NCBI GenBank assembly: GCA_950022655.1
Contig: OX465579.1
Coordinates: forward strand, 138,889,118 to 138,953,117
Direction of reading: 5' to 3'
Origin: Alentia gelatinosa
Taxonomy: Eukaryota > Annelida > Polychaeta > Phyllodocida > Polynoidae
DNA length: 64,000 nucleotides
Shown here: piece by piece, positions 35,955 through 49,150 of the stretch
Layout: the number at the start of each line of letters is the position of its first letter
How positions within the stretch are numbered: the stretch's first letter is position 1
Notes under the pieces: model-generated
Told to the model about the DNA's origin: nothing
The model's input: the letters and a program-made list of their open reading frames with translations, nothing else
Database searches by the model: none
Position numbers and translations under genes: made by a program

Positions 35955-38055
35955 GCCGCCCAGATGCATGTCGACCCAGCTGTCATTTCTCTTAATGTAC
36001 AATATTGTTGCTCATGTACAGACAATCCTGGCCACATTCAAATTAGATTTGTCAATTATATCTAATTATACTTAGACTTAGGGATTAGATTTAGCTCTGC
36101 AGTGGACAGCAGATTTTTCCTTTGGGGAGGGGGGCATGTGTTAGAGCTATGATATTTACATATATCTAATATGAGGGTTTACAGTGGACTTTACCATCCA
36201 GAAACGGATCTAAGGCCTCAGTCTACACTAATCCTCTTCTATTAGCTGCAGTATGCTTATATAAACCTCAGTGTCGGCTGTTACAGACTGGAATATTCTT
36301 TGACCTTCCTCACCACTTCTAATACATATAGGAATAACAGGAAATGCCTTCTGAGCATGCTCAGAGATTACCAGGCAAGTGGTAGTGAGGGGAGATTATG
36401 TTGACAATATATACATAGAGGCATTCTTGAACCAGGCATGAGGGAGTGAGGATCTGTCTGACTCTGTGGGGCAATTTGGCTGCACAAATATCTCAGGAAC
36501 AGCTTTCATAGGACAGATATCATGGACATCTAAAAAAGGACATTTCTCTCTCATTCAATACAAAAGGTAGGCAGGGATGAGTTATTCATAATATGTGGCT
36601 GGGATTGTCTTGGAATATACCATCCAGACAATAAACTGTACTACATTGGAATTCACTTGTGGACATTTATATTTTGAAGAAAAGCAAAGGAAACTCTCTC
36701 ACATAACCTTGAATATATTTGTATGTATGTATCTACAATATCTCCATGCCAGATATCCAGTGTGGAGGCAACAAGACACTGGCTGCAGCACATCAACAAA
36801 GATTGCAGGGCATGCATGAATATATAAAGGTATATACATATAAGGGAAATTATTGTATATTACAAGTGAATTGATCCCGGCATTTCCCAGACTGTTAGGG
36901 GGAGATTTAAAGGAAATGACAAATATTCTAAACAACAACATAGCAACCAGGACTTCCTTGGTAACCGGGACTTCCTTAGTGACCACCACATCCTTAGTAA
37001 CCGGTATCAACAAACCAAGAAGAAGTTAACAATAGACAATATCAACCAATACCAATCAATATCAACTACTACAAATTAAATAACAATAAGTTAAAGAAAG
37101 GAATCCAACCCCCCAGCCCCGACACCTTCATGGCGCAATGAATGATGGCTTCAGAGGTCTTGCTGAGTAAGGTGAGGGTGCTGGGGGACAAACTTCCTGG
37201 TCTGGGGAACACAGCGGCTTGTATAAAGGAGGTGGCCAATAAGGGACTGCAGCTGGAGCAGGTGATGACTCGGTGAGCCCCCCAAATCTTGCAGTCCTCA
37301 ATGACCTCGTCTGGTGATCCCTCGGGATATGGAGAGTCATGTAAATTACTACCTCAAAAACCGGATGCAACACGACAAATTTTGCATTGCAATGGCTGGT
37401 ATAGCTCGAAAGCTAAATTGCAAAAGGCAGTGTTTCCGAACATGTTTATCGACCTCACCAAACTTCCTGTGGTGCAGGAGTACACATTTCGTGGTGTGGT
37501 AATCGACTCGTATTTCACTTTTGTCCGCTGTTGAGCAAAGTGCATGGGAGTGTCACTTGTGAAGACAGCGCATGACTGGATGTTTAGTGGCTGTGGGCCA
37601 GTGTAGGAGCTGCCGCTCCCGCAAAGACTCCCAGGGCCACAGGAACCGATAGGATGTATAGCTGGAGTCACACCTGCGATTCAGTGGACAATCCTGGCAT
37701 CTCAATTGTGATGAGGCAGGTGTTACGAGGTAGACTCTGCTGGATCCGAGGATGCATCTTGACCTTGTGTCTGAGCAATTGTGTCCGCCTTGCTTATTCC
37801 AGGAGGACCCTGGACAGTCTGGCCGCCATTACCAGGTTTTGGTTACCGTGCCAAAATCTCTGGAAGGGCATGAATTCTCTATTCCTTTACATTTGCGGTC
37901 AATAATGGCGAAGCATTCACTAAACTGAGTGTAAGGGCTTCCCTGTGTTTCTGCCTTCTTTGTCTGGTCATTATTGCCAGGCTTCTGCATATTTTCCCCC
38001 ATGTTAGCAGTGATTTTCTGGAGGATTCGCACTTCAAATCATAGCAGGCATTGAG
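35955..38055. other. No supported gene
   Basis: ORFs at 37128-37534 run on both strands and end without splice support. ACATCCTTAGTAACCGG/ACTTCCTTGGTAACCGG units near 36950-37005 form a short tandem repeat. Confidence 0.35.
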
Positions 38056-38057
38056 CG

Positions 38058-38172
38058 GGCTGCTGGTGATGTCCTCTGGTAGGCGGTTGTCTCAAAAGCG
38101 TAGTACATGATGTGGCAGCATCGCCCATCCTCCAAAATTATTGCAAATTTCTAATTAACCTCAATGTCAAGG
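38058..38172 (+). repeat. Short interspersed repeat S1, copy
   Basis: GCTGGTGATGTCCTCTGGTA, then GCATCGCCCATCCTCCAAAA, TTATTGCAAATTTCTAATTA and CCTCAATG, matching the order in the other copies. Confidence 0.5.
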
Positions 38173-38439
38173 CCGATTATCCACTTTGATAAATGATACA
38201 AGTTCAACATAGTAATGTCTATAATACCCAACATGAATTGAATAATCCAGCATGCATTTAGCTCTCAGTAGTAAGTCTGTCCAACTCATGGTATTGTTGA
38301 GGATGATGTCCAACTTGTGACCCATTTACTGATCCTCAGCAACAATGATTGTTGGTGCATTTAGCAATGTGGCAACAAAGGATCGACAGCGCAATTCATG
38401 ATTATAATCATCTTCTATGCGTTAATATCAAACTATTAA

Positions 38440-38808
38440 CCCTTTCACTACGCTGTATAGTACAAAATACACACCCTCAAAAACGCCACTGCAGTACCGT
38501 TTTCACCCCTGTAGTATGCTGGCACTTTTCACGATATCCACAGTGTCGTCATTATATCACATTTATATGGAAATCCAAAATTTATAAGATGTTATAGAAC
38601 AGTAATGATATTAACTATGATATAGTTTTATATAAGTATGGGAAATATTATCAGATTATTCGCATTATTTCATTAGAAAATAACAATTACTTAAATTTCG
38701 GAAATAATGCCTCAAGGCATCATAGCGTACTACGCCTGGGAATGCCTCCAGGCATCATAGTGTACTACACCCGGGAATGCCTCCAGGCATCATAGCGTAG
38801 TTAAAGGG
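38440..38808. mobile_element. piggyBac-like MITE with TTAA target duplication
   Basis: TTAA at 38436-38439 and 38809-38812 flank inverted ends CCCTTTCACTACGCT and AGCGTAGTTAAAGGG. TTAA targets and CCCT/CCCTTT ends are known of piggyBac elements. Inside the right half are three copies of GAATGCCTCCAGGCATCATA or a one- to two-base variant, a palindromic unit. 369 bases, no ORF. Confidence 0.85.
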
Positions 38809-38814
38809 TTAAGC

Positions 38815-41800
38815 TATTCGCCCTCTTCTGAAAATTAAGATTTTGATAACTGCAGTGAAACCTTCGTTAACTATATATTCTTATCTTGAGTAGGCCGAGC
38901 ATCAGCCGGCCGAACAACAAATAGCGAATAGAATGTCATCATGCTGAACCCATTGGTGCCGGGTGATGGCATCACTTAGTGTGGCATACGATTGCCAAAA
39001 TGGAAAATCATCTGATTTTACGATAGTCTTAACAAAAAACACCAGAAGTAACTCATTCTCAGCCCTGAAAAGAGAAGAACAACACATGTTGAACTAGTAG
39101 GCTGTTGCATTTGTCATAAGGAATATCATACTTCATTCTAGAAATCAGCAATTATATCATGCTCATACCTAGTATGTGTATCATATTGCTTGTTATTTCC
39201 ATGTTCTAGGTACACTAAAATGATCATATGAGACCTGGGTTCTTTTCTTTCGACGTCATGAACCGGTTCCTAGTGATTCCCTCATGTAACGAAGTCAAAA
39301 ATTGTTTCCCATGTCTAATTAATGGCTTAATTGATTGGTTTAGTCGATATACAAAACAAAATCTGCGGTATCAATCTGTCATACAATTTACATTTCCACG
39401 GCCCATGCCATTAATAGCATTTTATTCGCTGGAACTGGACATTGTTTTGCAAACATTTGATGCAGACGTGTGAAAGTTTCTGGCAGGCAGAAAATCGATA
39501 CGGGATCTACATTCAAACACATTCAAGTCTATTTCCTTGTAAAGGGTACCTTTACACAGATTGAAGAACGTATGAGATGAGGATATTAAGCCTGTTGCAA
39601 GAGAGTGGAGGAGATAGAGCCATTGTCACAGTAGTGTCTGGCAAATTAAACTTCACTTTCTGTTTGCCTTGTGCTATGCCTTGGGCCGTGATGAAACAAT
39701 ACCTCCATCCCATCTCCAACTCAAACAAGTTTCTTTCATCAAACCAATACGAAGTACTAATGTCACTTTCATTTCTCTAGAATGTTTACCAAGCAGAAGG
39801 AAATAATTCCATAGATGTAGAAATTAGAGTTGAATAGCTAAGATCCTGGGACGTAACTGGTCTGTTGGTTTTACCATCTGTAAATGTGAGAGGCCAACAA
39901 TGGAACTTGAGGCGTCGCTGTCGAGGTGGAGGTGCCGCTCTCTATGGGATATTGGTAGTAGTTTTGCTGCCGCTTTGATTTGAGGTGCCGCTCGCTGTTG
40001 CCTGCCTCTCGCTTTCAAAATGTGACGTGCCGCTGGCGAGACCTCACTCGACTTTTGAAACAGCTCCCAGATCTTCTTTACTGTTCCCTCCTCACTCCAC
40101 CCAAGGAACTCCTGCCTAGACCCCCACCCCAACCACGAACGTCACCACGAGGAACGAGTCAAACATTTCACCGAGGGGCAACCACTCATATTCTCGTATC
40201 CTACGCCTAATCGAGAACTGCGTCACAACCACTAAAACGCGTCACACATTTATTTTTTGGGCGAAAACTCAAATACCTTTTGTATGATCTAATTATAAGA
40301 AGGAACAAACCCCAAATCCAACCCTAACCAAGTCACGGCCAATAGGAACGCGTTACCTCCACTGAGAGTACATCACGTTCTCCCTGAACTTTAGTCTAAA
40401 ACAAGACAATATTAAAGCCACACCAACCCCACTAAAAACCGTCACATATAGCATTTGACTCATACAGTCACTCAACCATATACTGGCCCTTCCAACCATA
40501 CACCCTTTTACCCAAACACCGTTTCACCCATACACCATTTCACCTAAACACCCTATTACCAATACACCCACTCACCCATACATCCTTTATCCCACACATC
40601 ATGATTACAATATATCCTGGAGCATAGACATCCTCGCTTTTAATCTAAAAATGATATCATAAAAACAGTAACTATCAAGTGTTTTCCTCAAAAACACATA
40701 CCATGCAGCTACACCCTCCCCTATTCGGCCGTTGTCGTTTGGTGCTTCATGTAATTCTGTTTCCTATAACTTACTATTCCATAAGGATATCATTAAATAC
40801 ATAACGAATAATGAAAACTTGATAGTAGTATTTCGACATTACACAGCTTCAAGATGTAACAAGACACGCAATCATGAAGAGACAGAAATGATTAAGAACA
40901 CCCGGATCATTAGTCTATTAGAATTGAAACACTATCATATTACTTTCTAATGGCACACAATTTGGGTCCTCGGGTTCAATTACGTTTCTTAATAGCGTTT
41001 CTGAATTTGTTGGTGAAGCTGGAAAAGCTCCATTGGATTATGTCATCGCTAGAGTATCATCGATACAAATTCATGTGTGTTTCAATTGACTATAGTAAAA
41101 ACACTGCTGACCTTCGGGAAATTGGGATTACGACTAGCCTAGATCAGGAAAGTATCCGTAAACATGTTGATTCTCTTGCTGCAAGTCAACATAGTAATGC
41201 AGGGAATTATAGAAAATAAGGCATATTAAAGGTTTTGCCGAGTTGGCTTAAGTGATGCCTGAATAGAGTAAGTAGAACAGATAGGAATTGACACATTAAA
41301 AAGGCTGCTTCTGGTCTGCATAAACATTGCTTACGTACAGTTAGGAGATATATCTACCCCCAAGGGTATTTTTGGGTAACATATTTACATTTGCAATTCC
41401 CCTGTGTTTTGTTGTGTCATTTCATTCGTTGTGTTTTTGGTCAGCTTTACTCATTTACTTTAATAATTGCTCATTTCAAGACCTATTCTGTTTATAATCA
41501 TGAACTGATGATACATTATGGTCTTTTAAATTCTCCTCATACCTTTATCTAAAGAGGCGGGACATCCGACTGAAATAACTTTTGTCAACGTTAGAATTTC
41601 CGTGACCTTAGGGTAGCGATTTTATATCAGATGGTATTGCCTGTTGGCCGTTTATAGCTCAAGTCAGTTCCATATATATGTGTGTGTGTAACATATATTG
41701 AGCCGACAAAGAATTTGCCGACGGTGGAATTAAACCTTTGTCAGTTTTCTTAGAAGGCCTACACTGTGCATATGGCGTTTGAAAAAGCCAAATCAATAAA

Positions 41801-42960
41801 TTGTTTCAGGACAAAAAGAGTTTTAGTACAGATAGAAATAGATAAAAAAGATGTAAACTCCCCAGTGGCGATCGTCACTAGAATGGACGACCGCCCTCTC
41901 GGGAACTTTAATTTGCGAAGGGGACCAAAACGAAGCTTATCAGTTACAATTTAGAAACTTCATATCAAAGGAAGACGACTTCGGAATTCGTGCCTAAAAG
42001 CCATGATTTCCGCTCCGCTAACACTATCCAAAAGAAATAGTACGATTTACAAAGGGACAGTCGGCACATTGAAATCAACTGTTGTAATGCAAGGAAATCT
42101 TGCCTTACGATGATGATTTGGCTTCGGGCAAACACCTGTAAGCCATGATAGCGCTAGCGCCATCCTACCGCTACAATACTCAGAACTCTCTTGAACAAGA
42201 CGTAATCACATGGGCAGCTTACAGTGAAATCTTATTGGAAAGTGGCGCCGAAATGAATCATTTCTGCTCAGTTTGGGAAATGCTGAAACTACGCAGACGA
42301 TACTAAATTCAATCAAGCTGCACGGGTAGATTTGATACCATCGCTGTCGGCACTTGGGGAATTTAATGACCAACTCTCCTCACTAATCAAGTGCAATTCT
42401 GATGGGATAAATTATAGTAGCTTTTCAATACTATCTAAGTGAGATGTTTCACAATTTCTGCTTCGTCCTACGGGGAATGTGAGAATAATTGCTTCAGAGG
42501 TTACGAGTAAAGCTTTGTCCCCGAGGTTGTTGAGCTTTTGATTGATTGTGTAAGGAGGTACAGTTGTTTCATTCTGCTCTGCGGCACGCGACATCCAATG
42601 ATGACAAAAAATGCCCTTGGGAAAAAACTCAAATAATTTGAATTCTTCCACAGGTTCCTTACTTGAGCATTGATGTCTTGAAATACAAATCTATGACTTC
42701 CTGTTGATCGCATTTTGCAGATGTTTGTACAGTGCATTTTTTCATATCTTTTCTATCCTTCGTTTCATATTACCTAATTAACATACAAAATGAAGATTTC
42801 CAGGGTAATTCGACATAAAACTAATGATTCTTCAATATCGGATTTTAGCAACAGTACGTGACTGAAGATACTGTCAAGAGAAAATACATTTATTATATAA
42901 TATAGGATTCAAAGCAGTATATAAGAACTCCACTCTGAACAAATGTCATTTTATTTGGAA
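38815..42960. other. No supported gene in about 4 kb
   Basis: Scattered ORFs under 105 codons with no domain or exon support. A degenerate CACCCATACACC-type repeat lies at about 40440-40580 (listed separately). Confidence 0.4.
40440..40580. repeat. Degenerate 11-16 bp repeat (CACCCATACACC type)
   Basis: Irregular units such as TTCACCCATACACC, TTCACCTAAACACC and CTCACCCATACATCC. Confidence 0.6.
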
Positions 42961-42967
42961 AAGTTCA

Positions 42968-43312
42968 TTAAAGGCTAACTGGAGGTTGGCGGTAATGAGA
43001 GACTGAAGAGACCGAGTAACTAAGGACGCCTCTCACGTGGCCTGCCGGGTCACGTGCACCCATGGGTCACACCTATTCAATCCGGCCACTCTCTTCCAGA
43101 GCACCAATGAACTGGGATCCACCCAGCCACCCTACAAAACTCTCAGTCTCTCTTCTTTTGAATTATCCTACTCTGTAGGGCTATTTCAATAGCACGAAAC
43201 CATTTTTTCACAACTCGTAATTGTTTCTAAATTTATTTTGTACGTAAAACCAACTCAATACATTTCATTTCCATAGTATGAACCCTCCTGTGTTAGTCAT
43301 TGACAAACAATC
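42968..43312 (+). mobile_element. LTR-like segment, family L, copy 2
   Basis: Shares ordered blocks with 18488-18830: GGCTAACTGGA, GGTCACGTG, CACCCTACAAAA, ACTCTGTAGGGCTA, TTTCAATAGC and TGTGTTAGTCATTGA. The poly(A) word is degraded to AATACA in this copy. No internal retroelement genes follow. Confidence 0.55.
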
Positions 43313-43865
43313 GATTAAGCCGTTGAACAGCGGTCATCTGAGGTATGGAGACATCGATGCTAGAGAAGTCCTAGCATTGACTGATCCAGTCATTAGCTCT
43401 GGATATGCAATTTCTAATTGAAGCAGACTATTTGGTTTATTTGGGTTCATCGGCCAAAGTATGCACATAATAGAAGTCTTCAAGTGGAGTTGGGTGGAGA
43501 AGAGGGAAATTGGGCTTACCGGAGAACTTGCTACCATTTGTTCCTCGAAGTAGAAAGAGCGGAATCAGTCTTGATCATGTGGGCATGCGAGCATGAAGGT
43601 TTGGACTGTAGCAGGACACGGTCCGACTGCACTTCAGCCCCTCTGACAAGTCACAGAAAGGATGAGCACCATCTACTCAGAAACTATTTGTTCTTTTCAG
43701 ATCCACCTTTTAGGTGAAGTATCATTCTTAAAGCTCGCGACTTTCCTCGTGAATCACATATGTGGGAATTGGTGGCTAACAAACCAATAGGACACCCAAG
43801 CAACTCACATAACTTCAGATCATGTAGACAGTTTCCAGAAACCACAGACCTGTGAACGTGCAAAT

Positions 43866-44717
43866 TTGGTCCATAGTGTTAACAATGGTTTGATAAGTTT
43901 ATATGCTGATGATACGGTCATTTATGTACAAGGCAAAAATCTCAAAGAAATGGAAACTGAAATGAATGAAAAACTAACAAAAGTTGATAAATGGTGCAGC
44001 GAGAACAAACTATCCATAAATGCCAAGAAAACAAAATATATGATATTTGGAACACATAAAAGACTCAAAATTACAAACAATCCCACCATCAAAATTAATA
44101 ACAAATGCATAGACAGAGTTCTCAAATTTAAGTATCTAGGAATCACATTAGACCCTACTCTAACTTTCAATACCCATGCTGCAAACAGTATAAAACTGGC
44201 TTCACACAAGCTATATCTACTCTCAAAATTGAGAATTTACTTAAACGCAAAAGAAACGTTAAACCTCTACAAATCTATGGTGCTTCCGTACATGGATTAT
44301 GGGGATATTCTAATTGCCAAAGCATCACCCATTAAACTAAGACAATTGCAATCGCTCCAAAACCGAGCACTTAAAATTATTTTCAAACATCCTACAGACA
44401 CAAGGCACATTACACTGCATAAACAAGCTAGACTACTATTGCTAGAAGACCGTCAGCATAACCATCTATTAAACTATATGTACAAGTTGAAAGTGGATAA
44501 CAATTACCTTGAAAACATAAGAAGACCTACTCGAGCCTCTGATGGACCTATCTTTAAAATCACAAGACCAAAGATAGAGAAATATAAAGTGAGTGCTATG
44601 TATAGGGGGGCTACTGCTTGGAACTCCCTGAACCCCATCCTAAGAAAAGCTGACTCGTACAAAAAGTTTAAACAGAAAATCAAAGAAAATTCTTTGGCTG
44701 CACTGAGACAAATGTAA
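43866..44717 (+). CDS. LINE reverse transcriptase, C-terminal part (283 aa), 5'-truncated
   Basis: An intact open frame from just before the catalytic box: NNGLISLYADDTVIYVQG (box at 43902-43913), then WCSENKLSINAKKTK, FKYLGITLDPTLTF, thumb, VLPYMDYGDI, and the C-terminal MYKLKVDNNYLENI and TAWNSLNPILRKADSYKKF. Endonuclease, fingers and the first half of the palm are missing, so the copy is 5'-truncated, as is usual for LINE insertions primed at the 3' end. The clade is Jockey/CR1-like, related to the decayed copy at 1375-2310. The frame is unbroken, which suggests a younger insertion than the other LINE pieces. Confidence 0.88.
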   Translation: MVHSVNNGLISLYADDTVIYVQGKNLKEMETEMNEKLTKVDKWCSENKLSINAKKTKYMIFGTHKRLKITNNPTIKINNKCIDRVLKFKYLGITLDPTLTFNTHAANSIKLASHKLYLLSKLRIYLNAKETLNLYKSMVLPYMDYGDILIAKASPIKLRQLQSLQNRALKIIFKHPTDTRHITLHKQARLLLLEDRQHNHLLNYMYKLKVDNNYLENIRRPTRASDGPIFKITRPKIEKYKVSAMYRGATAWNSLNPILRKADSYKKFKQKIKENSLAALRQM

Positions 44718-45274
44718 GGTAGTCATAAGGTGTCGGTTCTACTTCGTCCAACTGTTGTTAACCTGTATATTTGCAGAGGTCTGTGCTCGAAGGAGTACGC
44801 TCCCACCACTCCTATACAAAATTGCTTATTGTGATGTAACCAATGCTACTTAAGATTGATAGCTAAATGATGTAACTTAAGCTCTGCAATTGCCCTTGTA
44901 CAAATGTTATACCATTTATTGTGTAAAGGATATTTTTTATGGTGATAAGACTTATGGACACAATGAAAAACAGAACTACGCAAGGATGCGGAACGAATGA
45001 CATTCTATAACAAACACATCAGGTGTAATCACAAAACCTGAATGCTTAAATAAAATGGACCAGCAGTAATGACATACTGCTACTCTGTGTCCTTTTGGTC
45101 ACTATCTAAGCAAAGACTATTTAATCCAACTTCATCCTATATTATTGACTTAAAAATGGGTCCTTGTACTACTGAAAATGTATCATGTTGCTGTAAGGAC
45201 AATCAAACAGGCCGCATAAGCCTATGTCCTTGCAGGATAAATCGCAAATAAAAAAAAAAAATAAAAAAAAAAAT
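44718..45274 (+). other. 3' region of the LINE copy, ending in an A-rich tail
   Basis: Non-coding sequence after the stop runs to an A-rich tail at 45246-45274 (A runs broken by T). The exact end is inferred from the tail, and part of this may be host sequence. Confidence 0.45.
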
Positions 45275-45279
45275 GCGGA

Positions 45280-46060
45280 ACGTTCACTATGTATATAAGG
45301 ACGTTATAGAAAGTATTAGATATATAGAACATGATACAACTAGTAAATATGAGAGGAGAATCCTTTTGTAGAGGTAACTTAGCTTTATTCTAAGTAAGAA
45401 TGGTTCGTGCAACTGTTGAAAGTCATTAAAAATCATCATATACCCCGGTAACCACATTTTGGATTTCTAATTGCCTGGGTGAGCGATTGAAAGCAATACA
45501 AACGATTTAAAACAGCAACAACAACGACAACAATATGCTCTTGAGAAACGATACTTTTGTAAACTCCCCCGGGAATCTATAGACATACTCTCAAGAATGA
45601 GCTAGATGCCAATTTGAGAGTGCCACACACTCATGGGATATAGGAGAGGCGTGGTCGGGCGGGGCGTTGTCCGCCTACTCCAAGAATATTAAATCCATGG
45701 GTAAAGACACAAATATACAGAGATATATAGGACCACTCGACGATATTACTGACTTCCTACGGGACCTTGGGTATGGGCGAAATTAGGTGCTGTTCGAATA
45801 GGTGGGGCAGGTATTTAGGGAGGTGGTACAGTCAGGTGTGTCTGGATCATCTGACATACCAACAGTGCACCATAGATATTCCTGCACACTCAATTAGTCT
45901 AACACCTCTTTCTCCCTGTTGCTTCCCTCTTGAATATAGTACTTAGGTGAAATAGCAATGTCATCTGATTTACTGTATCACGTCAGTATTCTGCTATAAT
46001 AGCTGATGGTATTTTCTTCCAATAAACCAATGAGGCATATTCCCCTTATATTTTGTAAAA
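45280..46060. other. No gene seen
   Basis: AT-rich with a GC-richer patch at about 45640-45680. No supported feature. Confidence 0.35.
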
Positions 46061-46077
46061 GTTTTATAAAATTCATG

Positions 46078-46135
46078 AGAATGCCTGGAGGCATCATGCT
46101 GTGATAGCCACGGGAATGCCTTGAGGCATCAGGCT
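46078..46135. repeat. Two palindromic GAATGCCT..AGGCATCA units
   Basis: GAATGCCTGGAGGCATCATG and GAATGCCTTGAGGCATCAGG are spaced as in the piggyBac-like MITE at 38440, and probably represent a decayed relative. Confidence 0.55.
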
Positions 46136-46564
46136 TCTATTTCTGGGTTATGGTGCCTACGGTAGGAGGGGTGCTACCTCAGGCACTCCCTCCAGTGTAA
46201 TGCTGTGTAGGGGAATAAAATGCTGTAAGAAAAGGGGAGCAGATGGAAGGACATTATGAGGATCTGTTCCTGTTAGTTTATGGCTTTTCCAAACCCAAGT
46301 GTTATCAAGTAATTAGAAATAGTAATTATTTATGACCATCAGTAAGAAATACAATAAATTGATGGTTTTGGGATGGTCAGTTCTGTAAACCACTCAAGGT
46401 TGACGACGTAATACAATTGCTATTGCTCGTCTATTACTATGCATCAACATCCCATGGTTTAGGGCTACCGGTCCAGAATAGAATTGATTATCGCCTATTT
46501 ATTCAATGAGAACCAAATGAGGACTCTCCTAGGAGCGTTACAAGGGGACCTTATTTATTGAGCA

Positions 46565-47800
46565 CTGGAAAACTCGCTCATATAAGTCATCTAGAGGTTA
46601 GACTGCTCACACAGGCTTCCAGCTTACTGCAGAAAATCTAACACTTCACTATCGATGTCCCAACTATAAATGCCTGGTTAAATGAGCAAGGGTCCAGTAT
46701 CAAGCCTTACCATACCCCCTGCCCCACTGCTAACTTGGTTCCTAAAAATAAACATTTTTATTTCTAGTCTTTTTGATGGCAACACGATTTACTATGTCAT
46801 TCCTTTCATGAAATGATAAACACTTAGTTATGGCTACTGTAATCTGCTACTAGAGAAGTTAACTATTAGATCATAATATTGTCTAAATGTGGTATTTACA
46901 TTTCAAATCTGAAATACACAGGAACAGAGACAAAGATATAAACAGAGAGAGTTATATATGCAGTATATAGACAGAGATATTGCCAGGGAGACAGTCAAAG
47001 AAGCAGACAGCTGGATACAGAAAACAGACATGAAAAAGAGAAACAGACATATTTACTAACAGAGAGGGACAGATGAAGATTCTAAAGGTATAACACACTG
47101 GACCTGAACCCACTCTACAGTAATGCCAGAATAGCTCTAACCCCCTCCCCTCCCACAACCACCCCATCTACTTTACTTATCAACTAGCTACACTCAAGAG
47201 CCTGTTTGTTCTGCTCTCCTACCACTTTACAATGCATGTACATTTCAAATCTGAAGGGACAGAAATGAGTTTATAGCATTGGAACTTCCACATCTGATGG
47301 GACAGACCATTCACTATGCTCTTCAATGAAACACAGACCCAGTATGGGGTTGTTTGAAGGGTCAGCATGTGACTCTATCTCAACCCAGTCACTTCTTATT
47401 AGCACCTCTCCCTCACTCCTACACACACCCCTTACCTTCATCCACTGACCAGGTTATTGAACCTGTCATACTCAGACCCATATAGGACTTGATTCAGAGA
47501 CATTTTTAATGCATTAGGATGTATACACTGGTTTTAATACCAGAAATTAGTTTCATTAAGTAATCAGTTTCCATTTGTTTAAACATATAGATTTCTAAAA
47601 CATGATTGATATTCCATGACACTTGAGAACAACTATCAAATCAATTCTCTAGGTTTATTGAACCATTCTTGATACTTAATTCGCCATCAAATACAGAGGG
47701 CTCAAATACATAATTTCTCTTACTTTTATTTCATGAAGTAATTTAGGTATTCCATTGTAAATGGAAATAACATTAGCTCCTAGTATATTAAATGGCCCCA
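46565..47800 (+). repeat. Dispersed repeat family R1, copy D
   Basis: Matches copies A, B and C in order: CATCTAGAGGTTAGA, GCTCACACAGGCTT, TCTAACACTTCACTATC, GTCCAGTATCAAGCCTTACC, CTGCCCCACTGCTAAC, TTTCTAGTCTTTTTG, AGAGCCTGTTTGTTCTG, CATCTGATGGGACAGACCA, GACACTTGAGAACAACTATC, TTAGCTCCTAGT. An insertion of GA/CAGA-rich sequence (about 46920-47070) is private to this copy. Confidence 0.78.
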
Positions 47801-47889
47801 GGATGCGACATGAGCACAGCAGTCGTTTGTCCATGAGGGACATTTACAGCTGGGCTTTGCATCAACAATGCCTAATTATGGCGAGTATA

Positions 47890-48225
47890 TCAGTATAAAT
47901 CTGCGTGAGCGCAGCGTGGCGACACCGGGTAACGGCGGGTGGCCCCACCTCTTGGCGGCTCCAAGGACTAGCATCCAGGAAACGTGACGCACACGTCACA
48001 GATCTAAGTGCACCGCCCAACCTCTAAAGACAATTGACCAAGCCCACCAACACCGATATACAATACTTAATGTTCGAGTTATCACTCTCCAGCCTAGGCT
48101 AAAATCTGAAACTGTATAACATGTATACCTCATTTCATACTCGTATACCAGTTACTCAAAGGTTAAACCTCTTAATAAATTTTCCTGACTGCCGCTGCAC
48201 CTCTCGTCTTACTCATACATGTCTA
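47890..48225 (+). mobile_element. LTR-like segment
   Basis: Contains AATTGACCAAGCCCACCAAC, then ACCGATATACAATACT, and AATAAA at about 48174-48179, followed by CCTGACTGCCGC. The middle words recur at 48580-48615. Its GC-rich 5' part has short inverted words (GCGTGAGCGCAGCG). Confidence 0.4.
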
Positions 48226-48539
48226 CATTGTGCAGTTTCATATTATAGTCATCAAACAAAATATAAACCTTGAACAGTGAATGGTACCATGAAAGGGCCA
48301 ATGTTTCTTCTAGTTTGCAGTGATATTCTATGGTATCTAATCATGATAGTTCAGTCAAAATAAAAATGCCCTTATCAGCCACAAGAAGCAAAATATTTAA
48401 TTACAGTGGGATTCATCTCGGAATACCATACATGATGCCAGAATGAAAAAACGAAAATAAGTCAAGAGATGGAAAGAGTGTTAGGTTCCAATATATTATA
48501 TTTCACTACCGCATCACCCGCGAATAAAAGAAGTATTCA

Positions 48540-48780
48540 TGAAGGCTGTGTGGGTAAATATAAATATTTACTATGGAGTAATTGACCCAGCCCACACACA
48601 CCGATATACAGTACTATATTATATTTATATATATATCCATCTCCCCCAGCTTGCTGACCAGTGTAGGGGAGGGTTGTTGCCCCCGGTAACACACAGTGCA
48701 ATGGCCAGTGCACTCTGGTAAAGCAATGAGTACAGACCTTTTACAATAAAGATACAGAAGTAACTTCCAGAGTCTTTCTT
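48540..48780 (+). mobile_element. LTR-like segment, related to 47890-48225
   Basis: AATTGACCCAGCCCACACAC followed by ACCGATATACAGTACTATA aligns with the previous element. AATAAAG lies at about 48747. Probably another solo LTR or a partial copy. Confidence 0.4.
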
Positions 48781-48829
48781 CATTTCAAAGTACTTTCCGA
48801 TAGAACACTCCATCGGAGAGTGTGAATAG

Positions 48830-49150
48830 GTCAAATTAGCATAAAGCAGTATGGCTACTTCAAATCTATGAAATTCCATATTCTGGTTTGAATTGAAATA
48901 GAAGCAAGATCTAGAATCCTTAACGTATGTTTTCCTAGGTGGGGAATTCATATATACATCACAAAAATAGACATATAATTCCAGCAAATTAGTGTAGCCT
49001 GAATCCAATATGGTTGCCTGAAACCTATTAGACACCCTAATTTTGGTCTTGATAAAGATGTAAACCCGATCTAAAATGCTAAATATATGTTTTCCGAGGT
49101 GGGAATTCATATATGTCACCAAAGCAGTCCTATCCCTAAGTTACATTAGT
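48830..49150 (-). repeat. Dimeric repeat T1 (unit about 160 bp), inverted copy
   Basis: Two diverged units, each with TATGTTTTCC.AGGTGGG.AATTCATATAT, then CCAATA(T/C)GG(T/C)TG(C)CTG. The reverse complement aligns with 60405-60700. Confidence 0.7.

Noticed and set aside
37128..37671. ORF cluster around 37.1-37.7 kb
   Set aside because: Frames on both strands, none with a recognised motif; no acceptor/donor pattern that joins them.
43922..44209. 95-aa minus-strand ORF
   Set aside because: Shadow of the LINE reverse transcriptase on the other strand.
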